Source of the DNA: Gordionus sp. m RMFG-2023
Lineage: Eukaryota; Nematomorpha; Gordioida; Chordodea; Parachordodidae
NCBI RefSeq assembly: GCF_954871325.1
Contig: NC_088779.1
Coordinates: 14,696,846-14,760,845, forward strand
DNA: 64,000 nucleotides
Direction of reading: 5' to 3'
The position numbers were made by a program, and so were the translations under genes. The notes under the pieces were generated by a model. The model ran no database searches. It was given only the letters and a program-made list of their open reading frames with translations, and was not told where the DNA came from. This document shows, piece after piece, positions 1 to 10,049 of this stretch; position 1 is the stretch's first letter; each line of letters starts with the position of its first letter.

Positions 1-36
1 TTAAGCAAGAAAAATCGGAAATAAATCTGGTGCCAT

Positions 37-188
37 AATATTGTATAACAATATGAATATTGTATAACAATATGAATATTGTATAACAATATGAATATTG
101 TATAACAATATGAATATTGTATAACAATATGAATATTGTATAACAATATGAATATTGTATAACAATATGAATATTGTATAACAATATG
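37..188. repeat. 19-bp near-palindromic tandem array
   Basis: Eight head-to-tail copies of a 19-bp unit (AATATTGTATAACAATATG) with essentially no divergence. Each unit is nearly its own reverse complement, so the array could form many small hairpins or cruciforms. It lies in gene-free DNA. Confidence 0.95.
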
Positions 189-3024
189 TTATGAAGAAAA
201 GAAAATAAATAACTATAAAAGAAATAAAAATATTTAACTTTTTGGGTATAATTATTTTTATTTTACTAATTTTTTTAATTATAAAGAAATCCTAATTAGA
301 AAATGTATATAAAAATATTATGAAAGCGGCCTTGAATTTTTTATTTAATTGCCCGGTGCGGGCAAAATTTTTCAAATTAAAACAATTGGCAAATGCCTTT
401 CTATTTCAAAAATAAGTATGAATATTATTTACTATATTTAGAATGGAAACGAAATTTAAGAACCCTATATATTAAATGAAATGATAATTGTTAAAAAATA
501 AACTTCATATGATGTAGAAATATACCTAAGGCTATAAAAAGGCTCTTAATCATAGGATATATAATAAAAGCTTGAAATTTTTTAGATTTTGTGTCAATTT
601 TTATATATGTTAGCGGCAATATGTTTTTCCGGTAATCTTTTATTTTTAATCATTTTTTGAACGGTTTTAATTATTAAATGTCTGATTTTTCTGGAAATAT
701 ATTCCAGCATGTTTAGAACACCTTATAAATTATAGCTTGCCGCTAATTTTAGTCATTTATTTATAAAAAAACGAATATAAATTAAATTGAAAAGTTCATA
801 GCAAAATTATTTGAAATTCATAGGGTAGGTATTCCAAGCATCATAGAAAACATTTGGTAAAATTAAATTCTTAAATTGTAAAAAAACGCGACCTAAAAAT
901 GTGGAAGGAAATATAATACAGTAAAACCTCAAAATATGACGAATATTGACAATTTTTGCATAGTTATATTGGACCATGTAATATTAAAATAATTTTTATA
1001 ATGTGACCATTTAATGAAATTTCCAAAAAAAAGACAAATTTCATTGAGATTCATTTGTAACAAAATTATTTATTATTCTAAAATAAAACAAAGAGAAACA
1101 ATTAAAAATTATTTTTTGTATAAAAAACTGAAAATATTAAATCTAAATATAATTAATTTAAAATAAAAAAATAAAGTTATTGAATCTCCTTAAAAAGGAG
1201 TGATATTAAATTCACAGAACATTTCCATATCAGTAAAACATGAATTCTATATAGTGGGCTTAACAAATTATCTATGAATGCATTAATGGAGGTTACACTG
1301 ATTAGGGCCATTGCATGTAAATCGATCAAGCTTGGCAAATTTATTTTCAATTTTTATGGAATTTAGCATACAAGCTAAGGTTGATGTTGACCAAAGTTGT
1401 TAAAGAATACTTTTCAAATGGATCTAGTCACAGATACATCGTCTAAAAATTTAAACTCAGAGTCTAAAAACGTATTTTGATACATATTCAAAATGCTTAA
1501 TTTAGAATATATAGTTAAAATTCAAATTTCGAAGTAAATTAAAAAAAATTATTGAGCTGATATTACATCTATATACAAATATATAATTAAAATAATGATT
1601 GTTAGATTTTAATAATTCATATATAATATATAATTAAATGATAATTTAATAGTAAAACATTCTCAAAATTTATATCATTAAGGCACCCCGTTTATCTGTA
1701 AAGACAATTTTAGCCTTTTTCTACCGGGGCATTTGATGGTAGAGTGGTTATCTGTTGTTAAACGCTACTTTTGAAAGAAGCATCCTACCGCGAACACTAT
1801 TTTTTTTAAGGTGCATGTTATTGGTTACTTTTTAGAAAGTAGCAGCTACTTTATAAAAAAATGTAATATATTTTTTATATATCTAATGTATGTCCATAAA
1901 ATTAACATATTAAACTAAAACATGTAAAAATATTGATATAAAAATAGATAAAAAATGTAAAATATATGCATTATTTATTTTATTGCATATTAATAATAGA
2001 ATCGTCCCTATATTATGATCTCCAAGTCTAAAGTGGGGATCAGAAAGTATAAGTATGTCTCATTAAATAAATGTTCTAGCATGGGGGCAATGTGATATTT
2101 AATTTTCTTTTTTTTATAAGGAAAATTATTAAAAATGTTCATTTGAGTATTTTAGTGTGTCAAGACGATTTATTGTCTCATGTATTCGTAGGTATTAGAT
2201 TAATCAACGTTACCATTACCTTTAGCTGTTCTTTCCAATTAGGTTAATAAAAGATCAGAGTATAAGCACTTTATTTAACCTTCATGAGTACCAAAAATCT
2301 ACTGTTATGTAGATGAGGCGTCTGATAGATCTAATATTCGTTCTTAAAAATTATCCAAAATTCTTGCCATTCACTTCTGTGAACAGGATATTTTAGTGTC
2401 AAATGAATGTAATCAGAATAATAAATAAGGGACTATCGACCAAAGAAGTTGGCTGAATTTGAACACTTGGTTCTGATGAAGGGATTTTAGATTAAATTTT
2501 ATTTATTGAATATAGCCATTTCTAGTAATATTATCCATAGCTTTCAATCAATCTCTGAAATTTTGGGTGCGGACTTTCTAAATTTAAAACAGTAGATAAT
2601 AATTTTATTAAAATTGTGAATAATATCTTTTCATATTTTCTTAAGTTGAAGCTGCTCGATTTATTAAACGATATGTCTTTCGCTATAAATTTTTTAAAGT
2701 TTTGTGGTTTTCATATGTCTCAAAATTATCTTCTATGACTATCACAATTGGCGGCATTTTATATTTTAAATAACTTGTTTAAATTTTAATATTTTGTTTA
2801 TAGTATAAATTTATGGCATAAAATTTCAAAGAAAGAGTGAATTATTTCTATCGCTATTTTTTTTTAAAGTAATGCAATATTAGCTAAGTTATTAGATAAA
2901 GCTATCAACTCGATGGTTATATCTAATGAATAAAAATTTATATTAATATAATCAATAAATACATTAAAATCCCGACATTCATATAAAATTATTCAATTTG
3001 ATGAATATCAAAACAGGAGGTGCT
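189..3024. other. gene-free AT-rich DNA
   Basis: No open frame or spliced-exon pattern could be supported on either strand. A small hairpin-like unit is bounded by inverted TTAGCGGCAA near 608 and 750, and a pogo-like terminal repeat sits near 919. The rest is A/T runs and unidentified sequence. Confidence 0.5.
919..945. mobile_element. lone pogo/Tigger-like terminal repeat
   Basis: CAGTAAAACCTC followed by a degenerate ATATGACGAA directly follows a TA dinucleotide. This resembles the terminal inverted repeat and TA target of pogo/Tigger-type elements. No matching opposite end and no clear transposase were found, so it is a fragment at best. Confidence 0.35.
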
Positions 3025-3190
3025 AAATGACAAATCGACTAAAATAAAGTGATTTTCGGAAGACACTTTTTAAAATGGGTGAAACTTAGCATGAAGGTTA
3101 AATAGATTGTATATTTTATAAAAATCAAAATTTTAATGCTCTAGCTCAAATATATCCCGAGTTATATACCTTTTTAACGAATCTCAAATT
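3025..3190 (+). repeat. dispersed repeat, inverted partner at 11255-11412
   Basis: About 165 bp that matches the reverse complement of 11255-11412. Shared blocks include ATGAAGGTTAAATAGATTG and AGCTCAAATAT followed by CCGAGTTAT. The family is unidentified. The two copies face each other across the Ty3/gypsy element and the foldback element. Confidence 0.7.
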
Positions 3191-3486
3191 ATTCAAAAAA
3201 AATTTCGTCTATTAATATTTATTATGTAAAAAAAAAAATAAATAATAATTTAATATTTATAAAAAAAAATAATAATAATCTTATATAAACTAAAAAAAAG
3301 TGGAAATTCATCATTATTATCAATTATATTTTTTTATTGTTTTAAAGAAAAATAAAACCAATTTATTCAAAAAAAAAGGGGTAAAAAAATAAATAAATAT
3401 ACTGTTAAGTTAAACATTTCTGTACGGTGAAATTTTGAAATTGGTGCCGTGTTTATACAAAGCAACCTGGTTAGTGCGGTTGTCGT

Positions 3487-4190
3487 AATATCATATAGTG
3501 GTATTTGAGTCTTCGAGTGGAAAATATCATATAGTGGTATTTGAGTCTTGAAGTGAATTGTACATCGTCTTCATCTACATCTACGGTAAAATATCATATA
3601 GTGGTATTTGAGTCTTCGAGTGGAAAATATCATATAGTGGTATTTGAGTCTTGAAGTGAATTGTACATCGTCTTCATCTACATCTACGGTAAAATATCAT
3701 ATAGTGGTATTTGAGTCTTCGAGTGGAAAATATCATATAGTGGTATTTGAGTCTTGAAGTGAATTGTACATCGTCTTCATCTACATCTACGGTAAAATAT
3801 CATATAGTGGTATTTGAGTCTTCGAGTGGAAAATATCATATAGTGGTATTTGAGTCTTGAAGTGAATTGTACATCGTCTTCATCTACATCTACGGTAAAA
3901 TATCATATAGTGGTATTTGAGTCTTCGAGTGGAAAATATCATATAGTGGTATTTGAGTCTTGAAGTGAATTGTACATCGTCTTCATCTACATCTGCGGTA
4001 AAATATCATATAGTGGTATTTGAGTCTTCGAGTGGAAAATATCATATAGTGGTATTTGAGTCTTGAAGTGAATTGTACATCGTCTTCATCTACATTTGCG
4101 GTAAAATATCATATAGTGGTATTTGAGTCTTCGAGTGAAAAATATCATATAGTGGTATTTGAGTCTTGAAGTGAAGTATACATCGTCTTC
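3487..4190. repeat. 103-bp minisatellite with internal half-repeats
   Basis: About seven tandem copies of a 103-bp unit. Each unit contains two copies of ATCATATAGTGGTATTTGAG, one continuing CTTCGAGTGG and the other CTTGAAGTG, then a segment ending CATCTACGGTA. Divergence is very low except in the last copies. The array lies directly upstream of the Ty3/gypsy gag frame and may be part of its leader. Confidence 0.95.
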
Positions 4191-4206
4191 ATCATCGACA
4201 TCAGCT

Positions 4207-4428
4207 GTCCATTTATTTTTTTTTTCCTTTCTCTACTCTCTCAAAATAAAAAAAAAGTCTTATCGTACGGAAGTGCTGTCCGAATTTTACGAGTTATAAA
4301 TCTGTTACACAAAATTTGTCCATTTATTTTTTTTTCCTTTCTCTGCTCTCTCAAAATAAAAAAAAAGTCTTATCGTACGGAAGTGCTGTCCGAATTTTAC
4401 GAGTTGTAAATCTGTTACACAAAATTTG
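4207..4428. repeat. 111-bp direct duplication
   Basis: Two adjacent, almost identical copies of a 111-bp segment, each with a pyrimidine tract (TTCCTTTCTCT), a poly-A stretch and TCTTATCGTACGGAAGTGC. The pair lies between the 103-bp array and the gag frame, so it is probably leader sequence of the Ty3/gypsy element. Confidence 0.9.
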
Positions 4429-4582
4429 CCCAAATTTTTGTCGTATCTTTAGACTTATTAACTGTAGATGTACATGTGTATTATTGGGTTGTTTACACTA
4501 TTAATAATATCATATCTATTAACATTACAAATAACAAAAATTTTTATTTTGAAATTAATTATAAATTTTTTATAAGGTCGAA

Positions 4583-5329
4583 ATGAAAAGTTTAAAATTT
4601 GTAAAATACTGGGAAATACAGTATAATATTTTTGGGGCATTGGTTATATTAGTAATATGGATGTGTAGCTTAATATGGGGAAGAAAGTTGAGAAGAAGTC
4701 GAAGTGTGAAAATAAAGGGGCAGACATTGACTATAGAAGGACATAATGGGGAAGAGGATGTTATGGGAAAGGTAACATGGTTCCCAGTGCAGGAGTTAAT
4801 TAATGGGTGGACGGATAGCGAATTAGATAAATTAACCTATAGGCCTGAAAGGAGAGATTCATATACTAATCAGAGATTGGGGACATATAGGGGACCTAGA
4901 GAAAGTTCACAGGGAAGGAGAGGAGAAATGAGACCTAACTTTGATTCAAGAGTAAGGGGGAGAATGAATTGTTATAATTGCGGAAGACAGGGACATATGG
5001 TCAGAGATTGCCAAGAAACGAAATGTTTTGAATGTGGAAAATATGGACATATAGCCACGTTTTGTTCAGGAAGACGTGATAAGCTACGATGTGCAGGTTG
5101 TGGTCGATTTGGTCATAATAGGGAGGAATGCAATGTGGGTAATTTCAAAACTAGAGGCGGTTTTCCGCAGAGGGACATGGGGCAAAGTGCTCCAAATGTT
5201 AGAATTATAGAAAGTGAAAAAAATAAAGAGGTAGGAATACCATTTTTGGCTGTGAATAAAGAGCAGAATAGAATCTGTTTCCGTTGCCGGAAGGAAGGAC
5301 ATGGGGCGAGAGATTGCGAGTATTTGTGA
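4583..5329 (+). CDS. gag: gag-like nucleocapsid protein, four CCHC knuckles
   Basis: 248-residue frame starting ATG. Residues about 15-34 are strongly hydrophobic (IFGALVILVIWMCSLIW) and followed by a basic patch, which looks like a membrane anchor. A basic, Arg/Gly-rich linker follows, then four CCHC zinc knuckles: CYNCGRQGHMVRDC, CFECGKYGHIATFC, CAGCGRFGHNREEC and CFRCRKEGHGARDC. Zinc knuckles of this kind bind the element's RNA during particle assembly. The region before the knuckles is short (about 120 residues) and I see no recognisable capsid domain. A degenerate homologue of the segment around GQTLTIEGH begins copy B at 21003. Confidence 0.85.
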   Translation: MKSLKFVKYWEIQYNIFGALVILVIWMCSLIWGRKLRRSRSVKIKGQTLTIEGHNGEEDVMGKVTWFPVQELINGWTDSELDKLTYRPERRDSYTNQRLGTYRGPRESSQGRRGEMRPNFDSRVRGRMNCYNCGRQGHMVRDCQETKCFECGKYGHIATFCSGRRDKLRCAGCGRFGHNREECNVGNFKTRGGFPQRDMGQSAPNVRIIESEKNKEVGIPFLAVNKEQNRICFRCRKEGHGARDCEYL

Positions 5330-5382
5330 CTATATGATGGCAAAGAGCATGCCGCAAAGGTCGGGGGCTTTGGGCGAAAGAG

Positions 5383-5832
5383 ATGGAAAGATTAGATTAT
5401 AGTGAGAAAGATTGGGTATCAAAGGGCATATATATGATACAAGAGGAAAGGATACATGATCCTTGCCCTAGAGTTTGGATAAATTTGAATGGAAATATGG
5501 TATCCATGTTATTTGATACCGGGGCAGCCATATCCGTGATGGGATATGAGAAATATCAGAGTATTTGGTCGGAAGGGATAATTAAACGGGAGGACATCAA
5601 GATCCGTCAGTTGGATGGATCAGAAGTCGCAGTGATGGGAAGGGTGGAGTTAAAGGTGGTATTAGAGAATAGAGTGGAGATTTTGGACTTATGGATAGTA
5701 GATCGAAAAGTAGAGTCAGTAGTGGGATGGGATTGGATCACCCGAATTGGTCCAGATTGTGGTTTTTGGGGGTATTCGCATGGTGTGGTGTATTTTTACC
5801 TGTTGCAAGATATGAAGAAAATAGAGATATGA
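5383..5832 (+). CDS. retroelement aspartic protease region
   Basis: 149-residue frame holding the retropepsin motif LFDTGAAISVMG, in which D-T-G is the catalytic triad of the half-site, followed by the usual beta-rich segment. It probably processes the element's polyprotein. It follows gag with a gap of about 50 nt and overlaps the start of the pol frame in a different register. This layout is common in Ty3/gypsy elements, which often use translational frameshifting or read-through to make pol. A homologous but decayed region lies in copy B near 22.9-23.3 kb. Confidence 0.85.
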   Translation: MERLDYSEKDWVSKGIYMIQEERIHDPCPRVWINLNGNMVSMLFDTGAAISVMGYEKYQSIWSEGIIKREDIKIRQLDGSEVAVMGRVELKVVLENRVEILDLWIVDRKVESVVGWDWITRIGPDCGFWGYSHGVVYFYLLQDMKKIEI

Positions 5833-8800
5833 ATTTGTGGTATGGAGAGAGATTGCCAGGAATTGAAACCTTTTTGGAAGGGGAAAGGAGAAGAGAGGAT
5901 AATAGGGTTGTTAGAGACTGTAGGGGAGGTTTTGGGGGGAACTATAGGGGAGATATTGGGGGAAATTTTAGGGGAGGTATTGGGGAGAATTATAGGGGAG
6001 GTATCGGGGGGAACTATAGGGGAGGTATCGGGGGAAATTATAAGGGAGGTTTCGGGGGGAACTATAGGGGAGGTATCGGGGGAAATTATAAGGGAGGTTT
6101 TGGGGGGAACTATAGGGGAGGTATTGGGGAGAATCTTAGGGGAGGTATTGGAGAGAATTTTAGGGGAGGTATTGGGGAGAATTATAGGGGAGGTATCGGG
6201 GGGAACTATAGGGGAGGTATCGGGGAGAATCTTAGGGGAGGTATTGGAGAGAATTTTAGGGGAGATATCGGGGGAAATTATAAGGGAGGTTTTGGGGGGA
6301 ACTATAGGGGAGGTATTGGGGAGAATCTTAGGGGAGGTATTGGAGAGAATTTTAGGAGTTGTCGCGACTTTGGGAGAAAGGAAGAAAGAAATGATACTGA
6401 AGAACAGAAAGAAATTCATGATCAAGGAAAGTTTGAAGCGGAGCTGGAGAGATTGGCAGATGGGAAAATAATGTTGCCAGAAGAAGAGACTAGAGAAGAT
6501 GATGATTTGGAACAAGGAAATACTAAGGGAACACATAGCCAACCAATGGAAATGGATGGAAAGGAAACGAGACGACTGGAAGAGAGGGAATTGCGGGATA
6601 GAGAGATAGAATTTGGTATGATCAAAGTACAAGAGGGAGTGAGAAACTTGATGAAAAATTACAAGGAGATTTTTGATGAGAAGTTGGGTTGTCTCCGAGA
6701 TTATGAAGTGGATATCAAATTAAAGGAGGGATATGTGCCCAAGTTTTGTGCATTACGTCGGATACCGTTCGAATGGCGAAATGAAGTAGACAAGGAATTG
6801 GAGCAGTGGGTGCAGAAGGGCATTGTTTGTCCAGTGGAATATAGCGAATGGGCAACACCGTTAGTACCCGTGAAGAAGGCCAATGGAAAGCTTCGTTTAT
6901 GCGCTGATTTTCGGGTCACGCTAAACCCGTGGGTTGTGGAGATAAAATATCCGTTACCTCGGATTGAAGAAATATTAGCTAATTTAAGGGGTAGCATATA
7001 TTTTTCAAAGGTGGACTTTTCGAACGCTTATTTACAATTGAAGGTGAAACCCGAGGTACAAAAGCTATTAACGATCACGACTCCGAAGGGATTGTATGCC
7101 TTCTGTAGATTGCCGTTTGGACTTAGCGTGTCGGCTCCAATTTTTCAAAGAACGATGGCGGCAGTTTTTCAAGGACTAGAGGGAGTATTTTACTACATGG
7201 ATGACGTATTAGTGATGGGAAAGACTCCCGAGCAACACGAACGAAGATTGGAGGAGGTGTTCAAAAGGATCAAGGATAAAGGATTGCGGGCAAGCGTTGA
7301 AAAAAGTGTGTTGGGAGTATCAGAAATCGTATATTTGGGGCATAAAATCAATGGGAAAGAGGTCAGACCTTTAGACAAAAATATGGCAAATATAACAAGC
7401 ATGTTGAAGCCTAATAATAAAGTGGAAGTACAAGCTTTCTTGGGAATGGTGAATTATTATCACCGTTTTGTGGAAGGCTTCGCGCAGATAGCGGCGCCGT
7501 TGTATAAATTGTTAAAGAAAGGAGAAAGATTTGAATGGAAGATTGAACAGGAGGAGGCTTTTGAGGAGTTGAAATTGAGGATTGGAAGGGAACCAGTACT
7601 AGTATGTTTTGATAACGATGTGCCAGTGATATTGGCCGTTGATGCTTCAAATAGGGGTGTGGGTGGAGCGCTATTACATTGTATAGACGAATTGGAGAGA
7701 CCTATTTTATTTTTCTCAAGAATCTTTAGAGAGGCCGAGACAAGATATTCAGTGATCGAACAAGAAGCGCTAGCGGTTATATTTGGATTGACTAAATGTC
7801 GGGAATACTTGATCGGACGTCGATTTGTCATATATACGGATCACAAGCCCTTGGTTCATCTTTTCAGAAAGGACAACAAGGAGCTCATGTTGTCGCCTAG
7901 GTTGCAGCGATGGCTATTGCTGGTAGGCAGTTTCGACGTGCAAGTGAAATACCGACGAGGAAGAGAAAATTACTTACCGGATATTCTTTCTAGATGTGGA
8001 GCGGGAGAGGATTGCGAAACGAGTAGGTCGAAAGATATGGATGAAGAGGATGAGCACGGGTTGATTAGAGCGATAGTCGGAATATCTAAAGGAGGACCAG
8101 TTGCATGGGAACAACTCAAAAATGCTACTTTAAAAGATCGCGAGTTGACGAGAATCAAAGCGTGCATATTGGGTCGGAAGCAATGGCGAGATGGGGACAA
8201 GAAGTTCAAGCAAGTGGAGAAAGAGCTAACGATAGTGGACGAGTGTGTGGTACGAGGAAGTCGGGGAGTGGTGCCGTCCAGATTGCGGGAGGCAGTAAAG
8301 ACAATGATCCATGCTGGACATCAGGGTATGGAACGAATGAAACAATGGGGGCGGGAATACGTATGGTGGCCTGGCATGAATAAAGAAATCGAGAATATGG
8401 TGAGAAGTTGTGAAATGTGTAATTCATGGGCAAGTATGCCTCGAAAGGACAAGAAAAGTATTTGGCCTAGGGCTACTCAACCATGGGAAAGAGTACACTT
8501 AGACTTTTTCGACTTCGAAAATAAAATATATCTCCTCGTAGTGGACGCTTACTCAAAATGGGTAGAGTATCAAGAAGTAAAGGGGTTAACAACGCAAGTG
8601 GTAATTAAGACGTTAAAAGATCTTTGGGCAAAGTTTGGGGTAGCGGAAATAGTCGTGTCGGATGGAGGACCCGCTTTTATAAGTAAACAATTTAAAGTTT
8701 TTTGTACTGAAACTGGGGCGAGACACATTTTGGCACCTCCTTACCACCCAAGCTCGAATGGGCAGGCGGAAAGGATGGTGGCGGTGGTAAAGAGTTGGTT

Positions 8801-9191
8801 GAGGAAGTCGAAATATGGGGGTGGAGAGATTTGGATAGCGATTGCGTATTATAACAATAGTCGAAAGGGAGAGGAATTGTCCCCAGCAGAAAAGTTTTTG
8901 GGCCGTAGAACTCGTATTCAGTTGGATTTCTTAAGACCCAAACCGGCGCAGGAGGAAAATTCAATGGATAATCAGTGTGAATTTGTGAATGGTCAGACCG
9001 TATGGGCGAGAATTTTTGGAGGTACCCGAAAATGGGAGTCAGGAATAATTATACAGAACATGGGGCATAAAATGGTGAGAGTAAAATTCGTGGACGGAAA
9101 GGAAGGAGTTAGACACGTAGAACAGATACGGAAGAGAGTAGAGTCTGAAAGATTGAAATCTAGCCATGATGCGGCGAGGAGAGAGGGATAG
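5691..9191 (+). CDS. pol: pol: reverse transcriptase, RNase H, integrase
   Basis: 1166-residue open frame. The N-terminal part contains a long Gly-Asn-Tyr-Arg repeat (about residues 75-225). Reverse transcriptase follows, with LRLCADFRVTLNPW, FSKVDFSNAYLQL and the catalytic YYMDDVLVMG. RNase H begins at ILAVDASNRGVGGALL and includes YTDHKPL. Integrase has the HHCC zinc site (HAGHQGMERM, then CEMC), then the D,D-35-E core at HLDFF, VVSDGGPAF and HPSSNGQAERMV. The C-terminus resembles the GPY/F-like tail seen in Ty3/gypsy integrases. The most N-terminal part overlaps the protease frame. Confidence 0.95.
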   Translation: MDSRSKSRVSSGMGLDHPNWSRLWFLGVFAWCGVFLPVARYEENRDMNLWYGERLPGIETFLEGERRREDNRVVRDCRGGFGGNYRGDIGGNFRGGIGENYRGGIGGNYRGGIGGNYKGGFGGNYRGGIGGNYKGGFGGNYRGGIGENLRGGIGENFRGGIGENYRGGIGGNYRGGIGENLRGGIGENFRGDIGGNYKGGFGGNYRGGIGENLRGGIGENFRSCRDFGRKEERNDTEEQKEIHDQGKFEAELERLADGKIMLPEEETREDDDLEQGNTKGTHSQPMEMDGKETRRLEERELRDREIEFGMIKVQEGVRNLMKNYKEIFDEKLGCLRDYEVDIKLKEGYVPKFCALRRIPFEWRNEVDKELEQWVQKGIVCPVEYSEWATPLVPVKKANGKLRLCADFRVTLNPWVVEIKYPLPRIEEILANLRGSIYFSKVDFSNAYLQLKVKPEVQKLLTITTPKGLYAFCRLPFGLSVSAPIFQRTMAAVFQGLEGVFYYMDDVLVMGKTPEQHERRLEEVFKRIKDKGLRASVEKSVLGVSEIVYLGHKINGKEVRPLDKNMANITSMLKPNNKVEVQAFLGMVNYYHRFVEGFAQIAAPLYKLLKKGERFEWKIEQEEAFEELKLRIGREPVLVCFDNDVPVILAVDASNRGVGGALLHCIDELERPILFFSRIFREAETRYSVIEQEALAVIFGLTKCREYLIGRRFVIYTDHKPLVHLFRKDNKELMLSPRLQRWLLLVGSFDVQVKYRRGRENYLPDILSRCGAGEDCETSRSKDMDEEDEHGLIRAIVGISKGGPVAWEQLKNATLKDRELTRIKACILGRKQWRDGDKKFKQVEKELTIVDECVVRGSRGVVPSRLREAVKTMIHAGHQGMERMKQWGREYVWWPGMNKEIENMVRSCEMCNSWASMPRKDKKSIWPRATQPWERVHLDFFDFENKIYLLVVDAYSKWVEYQEVKGLTTQVVIKTLKDLWAKFGVAEIVVSDGGPAFISKQFKVFCTETGARHILAPPYHPSSNGQAERMVAVVKSWLRKSKYGGGEIWIAIAYYNNSRKGEELSPAEKFLGRRTRIQLDFLRPKPAQEENSMDNQCEFVNGQTVWARIFGGTRKWESGIIIQNMGHKMVRVKFVDGKEGVRHVEQIRKRVESERLKSSHDAARREG
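5920..6360 (+). repeat. 24-bp tandem repeat encoding Gly-rich RGG-like tract
   Basis: About 18 imperfect copies of a 24-bp purine-rich unit (variants of GGGGAGGTATTGGG plus AACTATA or AATCTTA). In the pol frame they encode GGIGGNYR-type octapeptides resembling RGG/FG-rich RNA-binding segments. All copies keep the reading frame, and the array is open in the other forward frames too, which is why long shadow ORFs occur here. Confidence 0.9.
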
Positions 9192-9236
9192 ATATCTTAG
9201 CAATTCTCGAGTTGAAGCACATAGAAAATAATAATA

Positions 9237-9385
9237 CTAATAATAATAATTAACCCAAGATGATAATACCTCCGCAGTTCCGAGATTAAATCAAATTTAA
9301 TAAAAAAAAATCGATAATAATAATTAACCCAAGATGATAATACCTCAGCAATTCCGAGATTAAATCAAATTTAAAAAAAAAAGGG
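9237..9385. repeat. about 74-bp direct duplication downstream of pol
   Basis: Two adjacent copies of a segment containing AATTAACCCAAGATGATAAT, then ACCTC, CAGTTCCGAG or CAATTCCGAG, and GATTAAATCAAATTTAA. They lie between the pol stop and the 3' ORF and could be regulatory or simply slippage products. Confidence 0.85.
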
Positions 9386-9419
9386 GGATCAATAATAATA
9401 ATGGTAACCGGTGCTAATA

Positions 9420-10049
9420 ATGTTGGAGGTTAAGGGAATGTCGGGGAGGCATCGGTGCATATATTGGGAGAATTTAACCGTTAGGATAAGTATTTATCGA
9501 GAATATGTTAATGAGGATGGGCGACCGATCTCGCCTTTGAATTACCGAAGCATAATAGACCATTCGCCTCCAATACGCCGAAACAGTAGATCGCCCCCGG
9601 TCCAAAGGGGAGTGTCCGGAATAATAACGAACAATTTAGATCACTCCGAATTGCCGGAGCCCCGGCACCTCAGCATGCGCTCGAGGAGGAGACGTTCTTG
9701 TTACTTGTGTGGTTCGCCTAGTCATTTGCGAATGCGGTGCCCCCGTGGGCCAAATCGTAGGCAAGACTTAAATGATAATAGGGAAACGACGAGCCACAGA
9801 AGCCGAAGCCCGGGAAGGAGCGACGCACGCCCAGTTAGGACCATTTTGCCGCCTTTGACGATAGAGGCAATGCCGCAACAAGATCCATCCATAACGGCGA
9901 TGGGGCGACCGGTGGGGATTATTGAGCCGTTTCGAGAAGAAGCGCCGGAGGCGAGTCCCAGGGCCTATTACGCTGAAGAGTGGCCGATGGTTGATTTGTC
10001 GGCCTCTGAGATTCAGGAATTGTTGGAGGATGTAATGGGACCAGAATAA
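9420..10049 (+). CDS. extra 3' ORF with one CCHC zinc knuckle
   Basis: About 209 residues from the first in-frame ATG at 9420. It is rich in Arg, Ser and Pro (RRNSRSPPVQRG, SRSPGRSDARP) with one CCHC knuckle, CYLCGSPSHLRMRC, at about residue 93, and an acidic C-terminus (SASEIQELLEDVMGPE). Composition and strand match the preceding pol frame, so I assign it to the same element. The position is where other elements carry env or accessory genes, but there is no signal peptide or membrane segment. It looks like a nucleic-acid-binding accessory protein; its function is unknown. Confidence 0.65.
   Translation: MLEVKGMSGRHRCIYWENLTVRISIYREYVNEDGRPISPLNYRSIIDHSPPIRRNSRSPPVQRGVSGIITNNLDHSELPEPRHLSMRSRRRRSCYLCGSPSHLRMRCPRGPNRRQDLNDNRETTSHRSRSPGRSDARPVRTILPPLTIEAMPQQDPSITAMGRPVGIIEPFREEAPEASPRAYYAEEWPMVDLSASEIQELLEDVMGPE

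Larger units (their letters stand above)
4583..10049 (+). mobile_element. Ty3/gypsy-type LTR retroelement, coding part (copy A)
   Basis: Fossil LTR-retroelement copy. In order it carries a gag-like frame with zinc knuckles, an aspartic protease, a pol frame (reverse transcriptase, RNase H, integrase) and a further 3' zinc-knuckle ORF. The domain order RT-RNase H-integrase places it in Ty3/gypsy. The large frames are open, so the coding part looks largely whole and fairly young. I could not identify paired LTRs: the flanks at about 3.2-3.45 kb and 10.05-10.3 kb do not match. It is purine-rich on the coding strand, unlike the surrounding AT-rich DNA. Confidence 0.9.

Noticed and set aside
1200-1330. 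Possible pogo-type transposase tail on the minus strand
   Set aside because: A short open stretch (MALISVTSINAFIDNLL) is not convincingly similar to any transposase block I know.
3487-4190. CRISPR array
   Set aside because: Units are direct tandem copies without unique spacers, and the window is eukaryotic.
4316-4504. 62-codon ORF upstream of gag
   Set aside because: Falls in the 111-bp duplication, has no recognisable composition and is probably leader sequence.
5842-6471. 209-codon plus-strand ORF of GEVLGRIL repeats
   Set aside because: Alternative frame of the same 24-bp repeat, inside the pol frame, with no independent signal.
5796-6632. 278-codon minus-strand ORF rich in Ser, Pro, Ile
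   Set aside because: It is the antisense shadow of the 24-bp repeat in the pol frame; repetition keeps all frames open.
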